A stretch of 64,000 bases of DNA, from NCBI GenBank assembly GCA_028288585.1, contig JAQBNL010000082.1:1-64000 (forward strand). Reading direction: 5' to 3'. Position 1 is the stretch's first letter; every line of letters starts with the position of its first letter. The notes under the pieces were generated by a model that searched no databases, was not told where the DNA came from, and was given only the letters and a program-made list of their open reading frames with translations. The stretch comes from Chitinophagaceae bacterium. Its GTDB lineage: Bacteria; Bacteroidota; Bacteroidia; Chitinophagales; Chitinophagaceae. The position numbers were made by a program, and so were the translations under genes. Positions 1-7,638 of the stretch are shown in pieces.

Positions 1-1102
1 TCTTCGCTAATTCAAGATCAATTTCTCTTTTATTGAGCGAAGATTGTGCCAATAGAGAGATCAAAGCGCCTTCCAGTTCACGTATATTATTTTGAATATT
101 ATAGGCAATGTATTTCACCACTTCACGAGGCATTTCTAACCCATCATTCCTCATTTTCTTATCAAGGATCTCGATCTTAGTATCGTAATCAGGTATTTGC
201 AGGTCAGCGCTTAACCCCCAGCGGAAACGGCTTAATAATCTTTCCTGTACACCTTCCAGATCTTTAGGCGGCTTATCAGATGTTAATATTAACTGCTTAC
301 CGCTTTGGTGAAGATGATTGAAGATGGCAAAGAAAGCATCCTGCGATTTTTCTGCCCGGTTAAAGAATTGCACATCATCAATTATCAATACATCTATTAA
401 CTGGTAAAAATGTATAAAATCGTTTATTGCATTGTTGCGGCTATGGTCTACAAACTGGTTAATAAATTTCTCAGAGCTTACATATAATACAACCTTATTA
501 TTATGCAGCCTTTTTACCTCGTTGCCGATTGCCTGCGCAAGGTGTGTTTTGCCTAAACCAACACCGCCATAAATTACCAATGGGTTAAAAGAAGTGGAAC
601 CGGGCCTTTCTGCAACAGTTTTTCCGGCACGGCGGGCAACACGGTTACAATCGCCTTCAATATATGCATCAAATACATACACAGGATTTAGCTGCGCATC
701 TATCTGCATTTTTCTGAGCCCCGGAATTACAAACGGGTTTTTAACAGGATTATTTATGACTAATGGAAAATCCATTTCGTTGTTTGAATAAGATTTATAA
801 CCATGACCGGGAACATCCATTGTTAGCGGCTTATTGTTACCATTACCGCTATCAACCATTATCCGGTATTCTAATCTTGCTTCTTTTCCTAATTCTCTTT
901 TTAAAGTTTTTGCAAGAAGGTTTACATAATGCTCTTCAATATACTCATAAAAAAATTGACTTGGCACCTGGATGGTTAAAACTTTTTCTTTTAAGAGAAC
1001 CGGTTTAATTGGTTCGAACCATGTTTTATAATGCTGCCACTCTACGATATCTTTTATAATATTGAGACAATTGTACCAAACTTTTTCGCAAGCTTTCTCC
1101 AT
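1..1102 (-). CDS. dnaA: Chromosomal replication initiator DnaA (C-terminus outside window)
   Basis: Reading the minus strand from ATG at 1102 gives an open frame of 367 codons that leaves the window at base 1. It holds an N-terminal DnaA domain starting MEKACEKVW, a variable linker, and the AAA+ core. The Walker A motif GGVGLGKT is near residue 179, Walker B LIIDDVQ near 240, and the initiator/arginine-finger stretch LLSRFRWGL near 290-300. The DnaA-box-binding helix-turn-helix domain would lie to the left of the window. ATG at 1102 is chosen because the ATG eight bases further upstream (1110) meets a stop codon immediately. DnaA binds oriC and opens it with ATP. No DnaA-box cluster is visible beside the gene. 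Identification is secure; only the 3' end is missing. Confidence 0.97.
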   Translation of the reverse strand, partial: MEKACEKVWYNCLNIIKDIVEWQHYKTWFEPIKPVLLKEKVLTIQVPSQFFYEYIEEHYVNLLAKTLKRELGKEARLEYRIMVDSGNGNNKPLTMDVPGHGYKSYSNNEMDFPLVINNPVKNPFVIPGLRKMQIDAQLNPVYVFDAYIEGDCNRVARRAGKTVAERPGSTSFNPLVIYGGVGLGKTHLAQAIGNEVKRLHNNKVVLYVSSEKFINQFVDHSRNNAINDFIHFYQLIDVLIIDDVQFFNRAEKSQDAFFAIFNHLHQSGKQLILTSDKPPKDLEGVQERLLSRFRWGLSADLQIPDYDTKIEILDKKMRNDGLEMPREVVKYIAYNIQNNIRELEGALISLLAQSSLNKREIDLELAK

Positions 1103-1239
1103 TATTCCATTAGCCGTTTTAGTAGAGTTTAAAAGTCAGTTTCCGTAGAGTCAAAAAAAATCTTTCAAAAAATATTTTAAAAAAGAAAATTTTTGAGTGG
1201 ACAGCGAATATCAAAATAATTTGTTGAAAAAAAAATTTT

Positions 1240-2175
1240 TTATTCTCTTGTTTTTTTACCTATAACTACAGTATGAGCTTTTGCCAAATTTTTATTTTTA
1301 AATTTGGAAAACTCAAAATCCAGTCTCCCCAAAACAATACCTGCCCACCCTACCTGGTTTACTATTACATCATTCCCAATTTTGTTTTTATATACCAGCG
1401 GATTATCAAAAAATGTATGCGTATGCCCGCCGATTATCAAATCAATATTTTCACTTTGTGCAGCCAATACCTCATCGCTTACTTTATTACCCTGGTATCT
1501 AAAACCTAAATGGCTTAAACAAATTATCATATCGCATTTCTCTTCATTTTTTAATTTTAAGGCAACCCTGTTTGCATTTTCAACCGGGTCAAGATATTTT
1601 GTATTGCCAAAAAGATTCTCCGCCACCAGCCCTTGTAATTCAATGCCAACACCAGTTACGCCAATTTTCAATTTACCTCTCTTAAAAGTTTTATACTCCT
1701 GGTATTTGTTGTTCATCGGGGTATTACTAAAATCATAATTACAAATCAATATGGGGAAATTGGCATGCTGTAATTGTAACGCTAAGTCATCAAGCCCTGC
1801 ATCAAAATCATGATTGCCTATTGTAGCAGCATCATAATTCATAGCTGTCATTGCTTTTATTTCCGGCTCACCTTTGTATATATTAAAGAATGGGGTGCCC
1901 TGGAAAATATCTCCTGCATCAAGCAGTAATACATGCTCAGCTTCATTCCTTATTTCATTTATCAGTGATGCTCTTTGTGCCACACCACCCAAGCCCTGGT
2001 TCTTACTTCCATCCATCGGAAAAGGCTCTAACCTGCTGTGCACATCGTTGGTATGAAGGATGGTTAATTTTTTAATTTCATCAGGGGCGGCAAAGCCTGC
2101 TAAAACAGAGTTTGAGGTTAACAGCGCTCCTGCGGCAAGCGTACCCTGAGATATGAATTTTCTTCTACTCTGCAT
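1240..2175 (-). CDS. Tat-exported metallophosphatase domain of a split UshA-type 5'-nucleotidase
   Basis: This 311-residue protein has only the N-terminal calcineurin-like metallophosphatase half of UshA/5'-nucleotidases. Metal-binding blocks are visible: ILHTNDVH near the N-terminus, then GDIFQG, GNHDFD and GGHTHT. The C-terminal substrate-binding domain is absent and is encoded by the next gene upstream (2165-2914), which overlaps this one by 11 bp. The protein begins MQSRRKFISQG followed by a hydrophobic stretch, a Tat-like signal (SRRKF) that suggests export of a folded metalloenzyme. I use ATG at 2175; a TTG at 2193 would add six residues before the twin arginine. Expected role is periplasmic hydrolysis of nucleotides or similar phosphate esters; the substrate is not determined. 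Confidence 0.88.
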   Translation of the reverse strand: MQSRRKFISQGTLAAGALLTSNSVLAGFAAPDEIKKLTILHTNDVHSRLEPFPMDGSKNQGLGGVAQRASLINEIRNEAEHVLLLDAGDIFQGTPFFNIYKGEPEIKAMTAMNYDAATIGNHDFDAGLDDLALQLQHANFPILICNYDFSNTPMNNKYQEYKTFKRGKLKIGVTGVGIELQGLVAENLFGNTKYLDPVENANRVALKLKNEEKCDMIICLSHLGFRYQGNKVSDEVLAAQSENIDLIIGGHTHTFFDNPLVYKNKIGNDVIVNQVGWAGIVLGRLDFEFSKFKNKNLAKAHTVVIGKKTRE

Positions 2176-2914
2176 TGGTAACCCTGTTTTCAATTTTAGA
2201 AGAAATTTTAATTCCCTCCTTATCCGTCTTTGATAAATACCCTATAATTCCATCCCGGAAAATATACCCGTTATTTTGCTGCGGAATATTGCGCAGCATT
2301 GCTGCATCATCGCCTCCGTTAGCAACATAATCCGGTAAGGCAATTGTATAAATTGCATTGGTATCTAAGGGCACATTATTAATTTTTACATTAACAGCCT
2401 GTTTGTTTTTTATCTGCATGGTTAAACCCGAAACCGGCCATCCATCCCTTGAAGAAATATGGTTTAAAAAATTTTGTAACTGTTGGCCGGTTAATTTTAA
2501 AAGTACAATCACATTATCAAAGGGCGCCAGCTCAAAAACTTTTCCTCTTGTAATATTTCCGGCAGCAATGGATGGAAGCCTTATTCCTCCTGCATTTACC
2601 AAAGCAGCATCCACCTGCGTTTTATACGTTCTGCGTGCTGCATCCAGCATTATATCAGCCAGTAAATTTCCCAGGGCACCTTCAGGCTGGCCCCTTTCCA
2701 TTGTTATTTCAGCTACAGCAATAACATCATTCATACTTTTATTTACACTATCTGCATAAGGCTTTATAAGAGCATTTAATTTTTCATCTGCTTTCTCTGT
2801 TTTTGAAATTGTATAATCATTGTATTGTACTGCCTGTGTTTTATAAGAAGTATTACAGGAAACAATTGCCAACGCTAAAGAAAATAATAAAAGAAAGGAT
2901 TTTGTTTTTTGCAT
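2165..2914 (-). CDS. 5'-nucleotidase C-terminal domain lipoprotein
   Basis: This 249-residue protein starts MQKTKSFLLLFSLAL and has a lipobox-like AIVSC, so a lipid-modified Cys near residue 20 is expected. The body matches the 5'-nucleotidase C-terminal (substrate-binding) domain: NAGGIRLPSIAAGNITRGKV, then FELAPFDN and LTGQQL, ending in a YVANGGDD block. It has no metallophosphatase domain; that is the downstream gene, which starts 11 bp before this one ends. The two are probably translationally coupled and may act as one enzyme, one part lipid-anchored and the other Tat-exported. ATG at 2914 is preferred over a TTG at 2947 because it starts exactly at the signal peptide. Confidence 0.85.
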   Translation of the reverse strand: MQKTKSFLLLFSLALAIVSCNTSYKTQAVQYNDYTISKTEKADEKLNALIKPYADSVNKSMNDVIAVAEITMERGQPEGALGNLLADIMLDAARRTYKTQVDAALVNAGGIRLPSIAAGNITRGKVFELAPFDNVIVLLKLTGQQLQNFLNHISSRDGWPVSGLTMQIKNKQAVNVKINNVPLDTNAIYTIALPDYVANGGDDAAMLRNIPQQNNGYIFRDGIIGYLSKTDKEGIKISSKIENRVTNAE

Positions 2915-3007
2915 AAAAATAATCTGGGAAGAATTGGGAAGATACAATAACTATGTGCCAAAATAAATAAATTTAACCAGTGATTCAAATGTTTATTTAT
3001 CCACCTT

Positions 3008-3025
3008 AAAGTAAATTTTTACTTT
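3008..3025. repeat. 18-bp palindrome upstream of the DUF3127 gene
   Basis: AAAGTAAA and TTTACTTT face each other across a 2-base centre, about 27 bases before ATG 3052. It could be an operator or a 5'-UTR hairpin. It sits in the divergent gap between the 5'-nucleotidase lipoprotein gene and the DUF3127 gene. Function is not known; AT-rich palindromes of this size can also arise by chance. Confidence 0.4.
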
Positions 3026-3051
3026 ACCTTTAGCCATTAAACTTTTTAATA

Positions 3052-3441
3052 ATGAGCTACGAATTAACCGGTAAACTGATTGCCAAATATGATACTGTAC
3101 AGCGTACTGAAACTTTTAAAACAAGAGAATTTGTTGTAGAGAAATCTGAAGATATAAATGGAAGAACAATTACCAACTACATTAAGTTCCAGGCTTTACA
3201 GGATAAAACTAATATCGTTGATAAATTAAATATTGGTGATGACATAAAAGTTTATTTCAACATTAAGGGAAGCAAGTGGGAAAAGGATGGAAAGACGAAT
3301 TACATTACCAACTTAGATGCGTGGAGAATTGAACAGATGCTTCAAACAAATACTGCTGCATCCGGCGAGGACGGGCACCTGGAGCCGCTTGACACTTTTT
3401 CTTCTGCTCCTTCAGATGCAGTAGATGATCTGCCATTTTAA
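3052..3441 (+). CDS. DUF3127 protein with SSB-like C-terminal tip
   Basis: This 129-residue cytoplasmic protein has no signal peptide. Residues 1-95 match DUF3127, a Bacteroidota family (start MSYELTGKL, core VYFNIKGSKW and YITNLDAWRIE). The compact beta-rich pattern is compatible with an OB-like fold, which is inference. Residues 100-129 form an acidic, Ser/Ala/Pro-rich tail ending DAVDDLPF. That tip closely resembles the C-terminal peptide of bacterial SSB proteins (DDIPF/DDLPF), which recruits replication and repair enzymes. A role beside ssDNA or SSB partners is therefore plausible but unproven. The gene stands alone, divergent from the 5'-nucleotidase genes, with a palindrome upstream. 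Confidence 0.85.
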   Translation: MSYELTGKLIAKYDTVQRTETFKTREFVVEKSEDINGRTITNYIKFQALQDKTNIVDKLNIGDDIKVYFNIKGSKWEKDGKTNYITNLDAWRIEQMLQTNTAASGEDGHLEPLDTFSSAPSDAVDDLPF

Positions 3442-3501
3442 ACTTTAACCCATAAAAGGGTTTAAATAAAGATTTCAGGATAAAAACCTGGCTCTTAGAT
3501 T

Positions 3502-5124
3502 ATGCAACAAAAAATTTCTCTCAAACTCCTGCCCTCCGAAGCAGCTGATGAAGCTGTAATAAAAAAATTACTTGCAGTTTCTTCCGGTAAAAAAGAAAGT
3601 GAAATAAAAGGATTTCATACCCTTAAGCGATCCCTTGATGCAAGGGGAAAAACTATTTGGGTAAATCTTACGGTTAATGCCTTTATAAATGAGCCGTTTT
3701 ATTCAAGAAAAATTCAGCAGTTTCATTTTCATGACGTTTCCAAAGCTGTAAAACGGATAATTATAATTGGCGCCGGGCCTGCAGGATTATTTGCAGCATT
3801 AAAATTAATAGAGCAAGGCATTAAGCCAATTATACTGGAAAGAGGTAAAGATGTAAGGGCACGCAGAAGAGACCTGGCGTTATTAAATAAAGAAGGCATC
3901 ATTAACCCCGATAGTAATTATTGTTTTGGCGAAGGCGGTGCCGGAACATATAGTGATGGCAAGTTGTATACACGCAGCAATAAGCGTGGTGATATTGACA
4001 GGATCTTACACCTCTTTGTATATTTTGGGGCCGAAGAAAATATTTTATATGATGCACACCCGCATATCGGCACCAATAAACTACCACAGATCATTACTGC
4101 CATGCGTGAAAAAATTGTGGAATGCGGAGGTGAGTTTTTATTTGAAAAAAAAGTTACTGATCTTATTATTTCTAATGAAAAAATTAAAGCATTAAAAACC
4201 CCAGATGGTTTATTTGAAGCAGATGCTTATATTTTAGCTACCGGGCATTCGGCAAGAGATATTTTTACATTATTGCATAGCAAAAATATCTTACTACAGG
4301 CAAAACCATTTGCAATGGGTGTTCGCATTGAGCATCCTCAAAGTTTAATTGATAATATTCAATATCATTGTGCTATTCGGAACGAATTCTTACCTCCAGC
4401 TTCCTATGGCCTGGTAGACCAGGTAAATGATAAAGGAGTTTTTTCCTTTTGTATGTGCCCCGGTGGCATTATTGCACCTGCTGCTACCAATGATGGTGAA
4501 CTGGTTGTTAATGGATGGAGCCCTTCTAAAAGAAATAATCCTTTTGCCAATAGTGGCATTGTTGTGCAGGTTGAGGTGGAAGACGCATTTAAGACAATGA
4601 ACAATTGGCAATTGGCAATTGACAAAGATTCTCCCCTATTGCTGATGGAATTTCAAAAATTGATTGAACAAAAAGCTTATACTGCAGGCGGGGGAAAATT
4701 TGTTGCGCCTGCACAGCGTTTGGCTGATTTTGTAGAAAATAAAATTTCTTCTTCTTTACCTGGTTGCTCTTATTTACCCGGCATACATTCTGCAGAGATA
4801 AAAGATATTTTACCCCGCTTTATTTCTGAAAGATTGAACATAGCATTCAGATCATTTGGAAAAAAAATGCGGGGATATCTTACTAACGAAGCTATAATTG
4901 TGGCTACTGAAAGCAGAACATCGTCCCCGGTGCGTATACCGAGGGATAATGAAACACTGAATCATCCTCAAATAAAAAATTTATACCCGTGTGGTGAAGG
5001 CGCAGGCTATGCAGGTGGCATTGTAAGTGCTGCTATGGATGGAGAAAAAATTGCTGCGAAATTAGCTGAAGTGATGATTACCTGGCAAGCTTCTCAAAAA
5101 AATGGGACCAATAAAAAAATATAA
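3502..5124 (+). CDS. NAD(P)/FAD-dependent oxidoreductase (COG2509-like)
   Basis: This 540-residue protein has an N-terminal extension of about 80 residues and then a Rossmann FAD-binding motif, GAGPAG, at residues 90-95. A second conserved block, FGEGGAGTYSDGKL, follows near residue 150, and a C-terminal FAD-contacting segment, YPCGEGAGYAGGI, near 500. This layout matches the large uncharacterised FAD dehydrogenases of COG2509. The substrate is unknown. There is no signal peptide, so it is cytoplasmic. Around 4603-4623 the gene carries a heptamer tandem repeat (AATTGGC twice, then AATTGAC) encoding part of NNWQLAID. Confidence 0.85.
   Translation: MQQKISLKLLPSEAADEAVIKKLLAVSSGKKESEIKGFHTLKRSLDARGKTIWVNLTVNAFINEPFYSRKIQQFHFHDVSKAVKRIIIIGAGPAGLFAALKLIEQGIKPIILERGKDVRARRRDLALLNKEGIINPDSNYCFGEGGAGTYSDGKLYTRSNKRGDIDRILHLFVYFGAEENILYDAHPHIGTNKLPQIITAMREKIVECGGEFLFEKKVTDLIISNEKIKALKTPDGLFEADAYILATGHSARDIFTLLHSKNILLQAKPFAMGVRIEHPQSLIDNIQYHCAIRNEFLPPASYGLVDQVNDKGVFSFCMCPGGIIAPAATNDGELVVNGWSPSKRNNPFANSGIVVQVEVEDAFKTMNNWQLAIDKDSPLLLMEFQKLIEQKAYTAGGGKFVAPAQRLADFVENKISSSLPGCSYLPGIHSAEIKDILPRFISERLNIAFRSFGKKMRGYLTNEAIIVATESRTSSPVRIPRDNETLNHPQIKNLYPCGEGAGYAGGIVSAAMDGEKIAAKLAEVMITWQASQKNGTNKKI
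4603..4623 (+). repeat. Heptamer tandem repeat inside the FAD oxidoreductase gene
   Basis: Two exact AATTGGC units are followed by AATTGAC, with no interruption. It is in frame with the gene only because the three 7-bp units together make 21 bp. It has the same period as the (TTTTGAA)4 array in metG and the heptamer intergenic arrays. Confidence 0.75.
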
Positions 5125-5209
5125 ATATTTTTATTAAACTTTCTTCAATATTTTTAATTATAAACCTGCTTCTTACATTAGCATATTATCTCACCAGCTG
5201 ATTACTATT

Positions 5210-6136
5210 ATGAATATTCTTGAGTTATCTAATCTAAAAAAATATTACGCTACACAAAAAGCTGTTGATGATATAAGTTTTACCATAGAGCAGGGAAGCA
5301 TTTTTGGATTGTTGGGGCCTAATGGAGCCGGTAAAACAACTTTATTAAGAATGATAACAGGAATTTTTTATCCCGATAGCGGCAACATTACTTTCCAGGG
5401 GAAAAAATTTGATGCAGCTAATGATATTTATAAGATAGGTTATATGCCTGAGGAAAGAGGCCTGTATAAAAAAATGCGGATAGGCGAACAGGCATTATAC
5501 CTGGCACAATTAAAGGGACTAAGCAGGCAGGATGCAATGAAAAAAATAAAAGAATGGTTTGTGAAGTTTGAAATGCAAAGCTGGTGGAATAAAAAAGTAG
5601 AAGATCTTAGCAAGGGCATGAGCCAGAAACTACAATTTGTTACTACCGTTTTACATGAACCTCCTTTATTAATATTAGATGAACCCTTCAGCGGTCTTGA
5701 CCCTGTAAATAGTAACTTAATTAAAGATGAAATCTTTAATCTGGCAAAAAAAGGAACAACAATTATTTTCAGCACACACCGGATGGAGCAGGTAGAAGAA
5801 ATTTGCGACCATATTGTATTGGTAAATAAAGGAAAGAAAATTTTAGATGGAAGTGTAAAGCAAATTAAACAGGATTGCAAAGAGAATTTATTCAGGATAG
5901 GATTTGAACAAATGCCTGCAACGTTTGATAGTACAGAGTTTGAAGTGATGTATGAAGAAAGTAATTCATTGGTGGTTAAAATTAAAGATGGATATAAGCC
6001 CGGGTCGGTCTTATACAATTTTTTAAAACAAAATGCCAGCATTATTTCATTCAACGAAATTTTGCCGTCATTGAATGACATATTTATTAAAAAAGTAAAC
6101 GATACTGAAGCAACAAGACAGTTTCAAAAGGTATAA
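5210..6136 (+). CDS. ABC transporter ATP-binding protein (NatA-like)
   Basis: This 308-residue ATPase has Walker A GPNGAGKT at residues 36-43, signature LSKGMSQ at 133-139, Walker B LLILDEP at 153-159 and a switch His in STHR. The C-terminal ~85 residues fit the DUF4162-type extension found in ATPases of ABC-2 exporters. The permease gene follows at 6233, separated by 96 bp of repeat sequence, so the two form a two-gene exporter resembling NatAB. The substrate (sodium, drug or peptide) cannot be read from the sequence. It acts at the cytoplasmic face of the inner membrane. Confidence 0.92.
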   Translation: MNILELSNLKKYYATQKAVDDISFTIEQGSIFGLLGPNGAGKTTLLRMITGIFYPDSGNITFQGKKFDAANDIYKIGYMPEERGLYKKMRIGEQALYLAQLKGLSRQDAMKKIKEWFVKFEMQSWWNKKVEDLSKGMSQKLQFVTTVLHEPPLLILDEPFSGLDPVNSNLIKDEIFNLAKKGTTIIFSTHRMEQVEEICDHIVLVNKGKKILDGSVKQIKQDCKENLFRIGFEQMPATFDSTEFEVMYEESNSLVVKIKDGYKPGSVLYNFLKQNASIISFNEILPSLNDIFIKKVNDTEATRQFQKV

Positions 6137-6138
6137 AA

Positions 6139-6220
6139 AGGTTCAAATCGTTTCATAGGTTCCAGGAGTTTAGGTATTAACTTTTTGAACCTCTTAAACC
6201 TTATGAACCTCTAAAACAAT
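6139..6220. repeat. Inverted repeat of nonamer arrays between ABC genes
   Basis: The left arm, 6139-6174, reads as four consecutive 9-mers (for example AGGTTCAAA and AGGTTCCAG). The right arm, 6185-6220, reads as four 9-mers of the complementary kind (TTGAACCTC, ATGAACCTC). The arms are imperfect reverse complements with a 10-base spacer. The array lies just before the permease start codon (6233). The same word family occurs at 24040-24131. Confidence 0.8.
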
Positions 6221-6232
6221 TAAACATACAAC

Positions 6233-7543
6233 ATGAGCAAGGTTTGGCTTATCATTAAAAGAGAATACCTAACAAGGGTAAGGAACAAAACATTTATACT
6301 TTCCACTATTCTTCTGCCTTTATTTTTTATCGGGTTTATTGCAGCCTCTACCTATTTATCAATTAAAGGTGAGAGTAAACATATTATAGCAGTAAATGAT
6401 CAAAACGGCATCTTTAAAAATAGTTTTAAGAACGATAAGAGTATTAAATATGAATTTCCGGCTGATGTTACTGCAAATAATTTCAAAGAAAAAAACTATT
6501 CCGCGTTTTTAAATATTCCATTAAAATTTGATTCGCCGCAGGATTCCATAACATTGATATCGGATAAGGCATTAGGTTTTTCTACAGAAGATAAAGTAAG
6601 AGACCAGATCAATCTTGCCATTAAAAACCGTGCTTTTCTTGAAAAAAATATTGATAAAAAAATCCTGGATTCTATTAATGACCTGGATGCAGAAAAACTT
6701 TATAATTTCAGACCGGTAATAAAAAAAGGAAATACAACCCAGCAAGCTAATTCAGGCCTGGCCTATGGTATAGGCTTTGGGAGCGGCATTCTTATTTATA
6801 TAACATTATTTATTTATGGCGCTGCTGTAATGCGTGGTGTAATGGAAGAAAAAATGAACCGGATTGCAGAAGTGATAATAAGCTCTGTAAAACCATTCCA
6901 GCTTATGGCAGGGAAAATAATTGGTATAGCTGCTGTGGGCCTTACACAATTATTGATATGGTTTGTTTTAATAGTTGCCTTGTCCTCGGTGTTATCGGGA
7001 TTTTTATCAGCCGATACTTTACAGCATGCACAGAATGCCAACAGCGCAATGGGCTCATCAGCCAATAATACAGCAGCATTAGGTTTTTTAAGTGCAAAAA
7101 ATACTTTGGCGCAGGCAAACTGGGCACTGATAATTCCCTGCTTTTTATTTTATTTTATCGGGGGATATTTATTTTACGCTGCACTGTTTGCGGCGGTAGG
7201 AAGTGTAGTGAATGAAGACCCGCAGGAAGCCCAGTCATTAATGCTTCCTATAACAATGCCTATCATTTTATCTTTTGTAATAATGACAACTGCCGCTGCA
7301 AAACCCGATACTCCTATTGCAGTATGGGCCAGTATAATCCCTTTTTCATCTCCTATTGTAATGATGGCAAGGATTCCATCCGGCGTTCCATTTTGGCAAT
7401 TGGCGCTTTCGATGGTATCATTGGTTGCAGGATTTATTTTAACTACAATGCTTGCTGCTAAAATTTACCGGACCGGTATTTTATTATATGGTAAAAAGGT
7501 AACTTTTAAGGAAATGAGTAAGTGGCTTTTTAGAAAATCATAA
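6233..7543 (+). CDS. ABC-2 type transporter permease (NatB-like)
   Basis: This 436-residue membrane protein partners the ATPase just upstream. The first membrane segment lies near residues 22-42, followed by an extracytoplasmic loop of about 130 residues. A cluster of about five membrane segments then lies between residues 180 and 420, with the conserved EEKMNRIAEVIISS loop of ABC-2 exporters between them. An Ala/Asn/Ser-rich stretch (about 268-285) precedes the fourth membrane helix. It should form the export channel with the ATPase; the cargo is unknown. Confidence 0.9.
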   Translation: MSKVWLIIKREYLTRVRNKTFILSTILLPLFFIGFIAASTYLSIKGESKHIIAVNDQNGIFKNSFKNDKSIKYEFPADVTANNFKEKNYSAFLNIPLKFDSPQDSITLISDKALGFSTEDKVRDQINLAIKNRAFLEKNIDKKILDSINDLDAEKLYNFRPVIKKGNTTQQANSGLAYGIGFGSGILIYITLFIYGAAVMRGVMEEKMNRIAEVIISSVKPFQLMAGKIIGIAAVGLTQLLIWFVLIVALSSVLSGFLSADTLQHAQNANSAMGSSANNTAALGFLSAKNTLAQANWALIIPCFLFYFIGGYLFYAALFAAVGSVVNEDPQEAQSLMLPITMPIILSFVIMTTAAAKPDTPIAVWASIIPFSSPIVMMARIPSGVPFWQLALSMVSLVAGFILTTMLAAKIYRTGILLYGKKVTFKEMSKWLFRKS

Positions 7544-7553
7544 ACCACCATAG

Positions 7554-7616
7554 CCAATAAGCAATCTGCAACACGCAAGCATTACCAATTGCTTATTGTG
7601 TATTTGTATATTGCCT
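7554..7616. repeat. Inverted repeat of heptamers between convergent genes
   Basis: Heptamers run from 7554 without a break: CCAATAA, GCAATCT, then two more GCAA-starting units. After a spacer unit the complementary units TTGCTTA, TTGTGTA and so on follow. CAATAAGCAAT at 7555-7565 is the exact reverse complement of ATTGCTTATTG at 7588-7598. It lies between the ends of the ABC permease gene and the wzz-like gene and could form a transcript hairpin, but it has no U-tract. Confidence 0.75.
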
Positions 7617-7638
7617 TTTTCTTTATAAATAGAAATTA

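Noticed and set aside
594-1008. Plus-strand open frames opposite dnaA
   Set aside because: They are antisense to the conserved DnaA frame and encode no recognisable protein.
1103-1239. Possible oriC next to dnaA
   Set aside because: The gap is AT-rich, but I find no DnaA boxes (TTATCCACA) in it. The nearest similar word, TTATCCACC around 2996, is a single imperfect copy.
3442-3480. AACCC/GGGTT hairpin after the DUF3127 gene as a terminator
   Set aside because: The stem is only about five pairs and there is no T-run.
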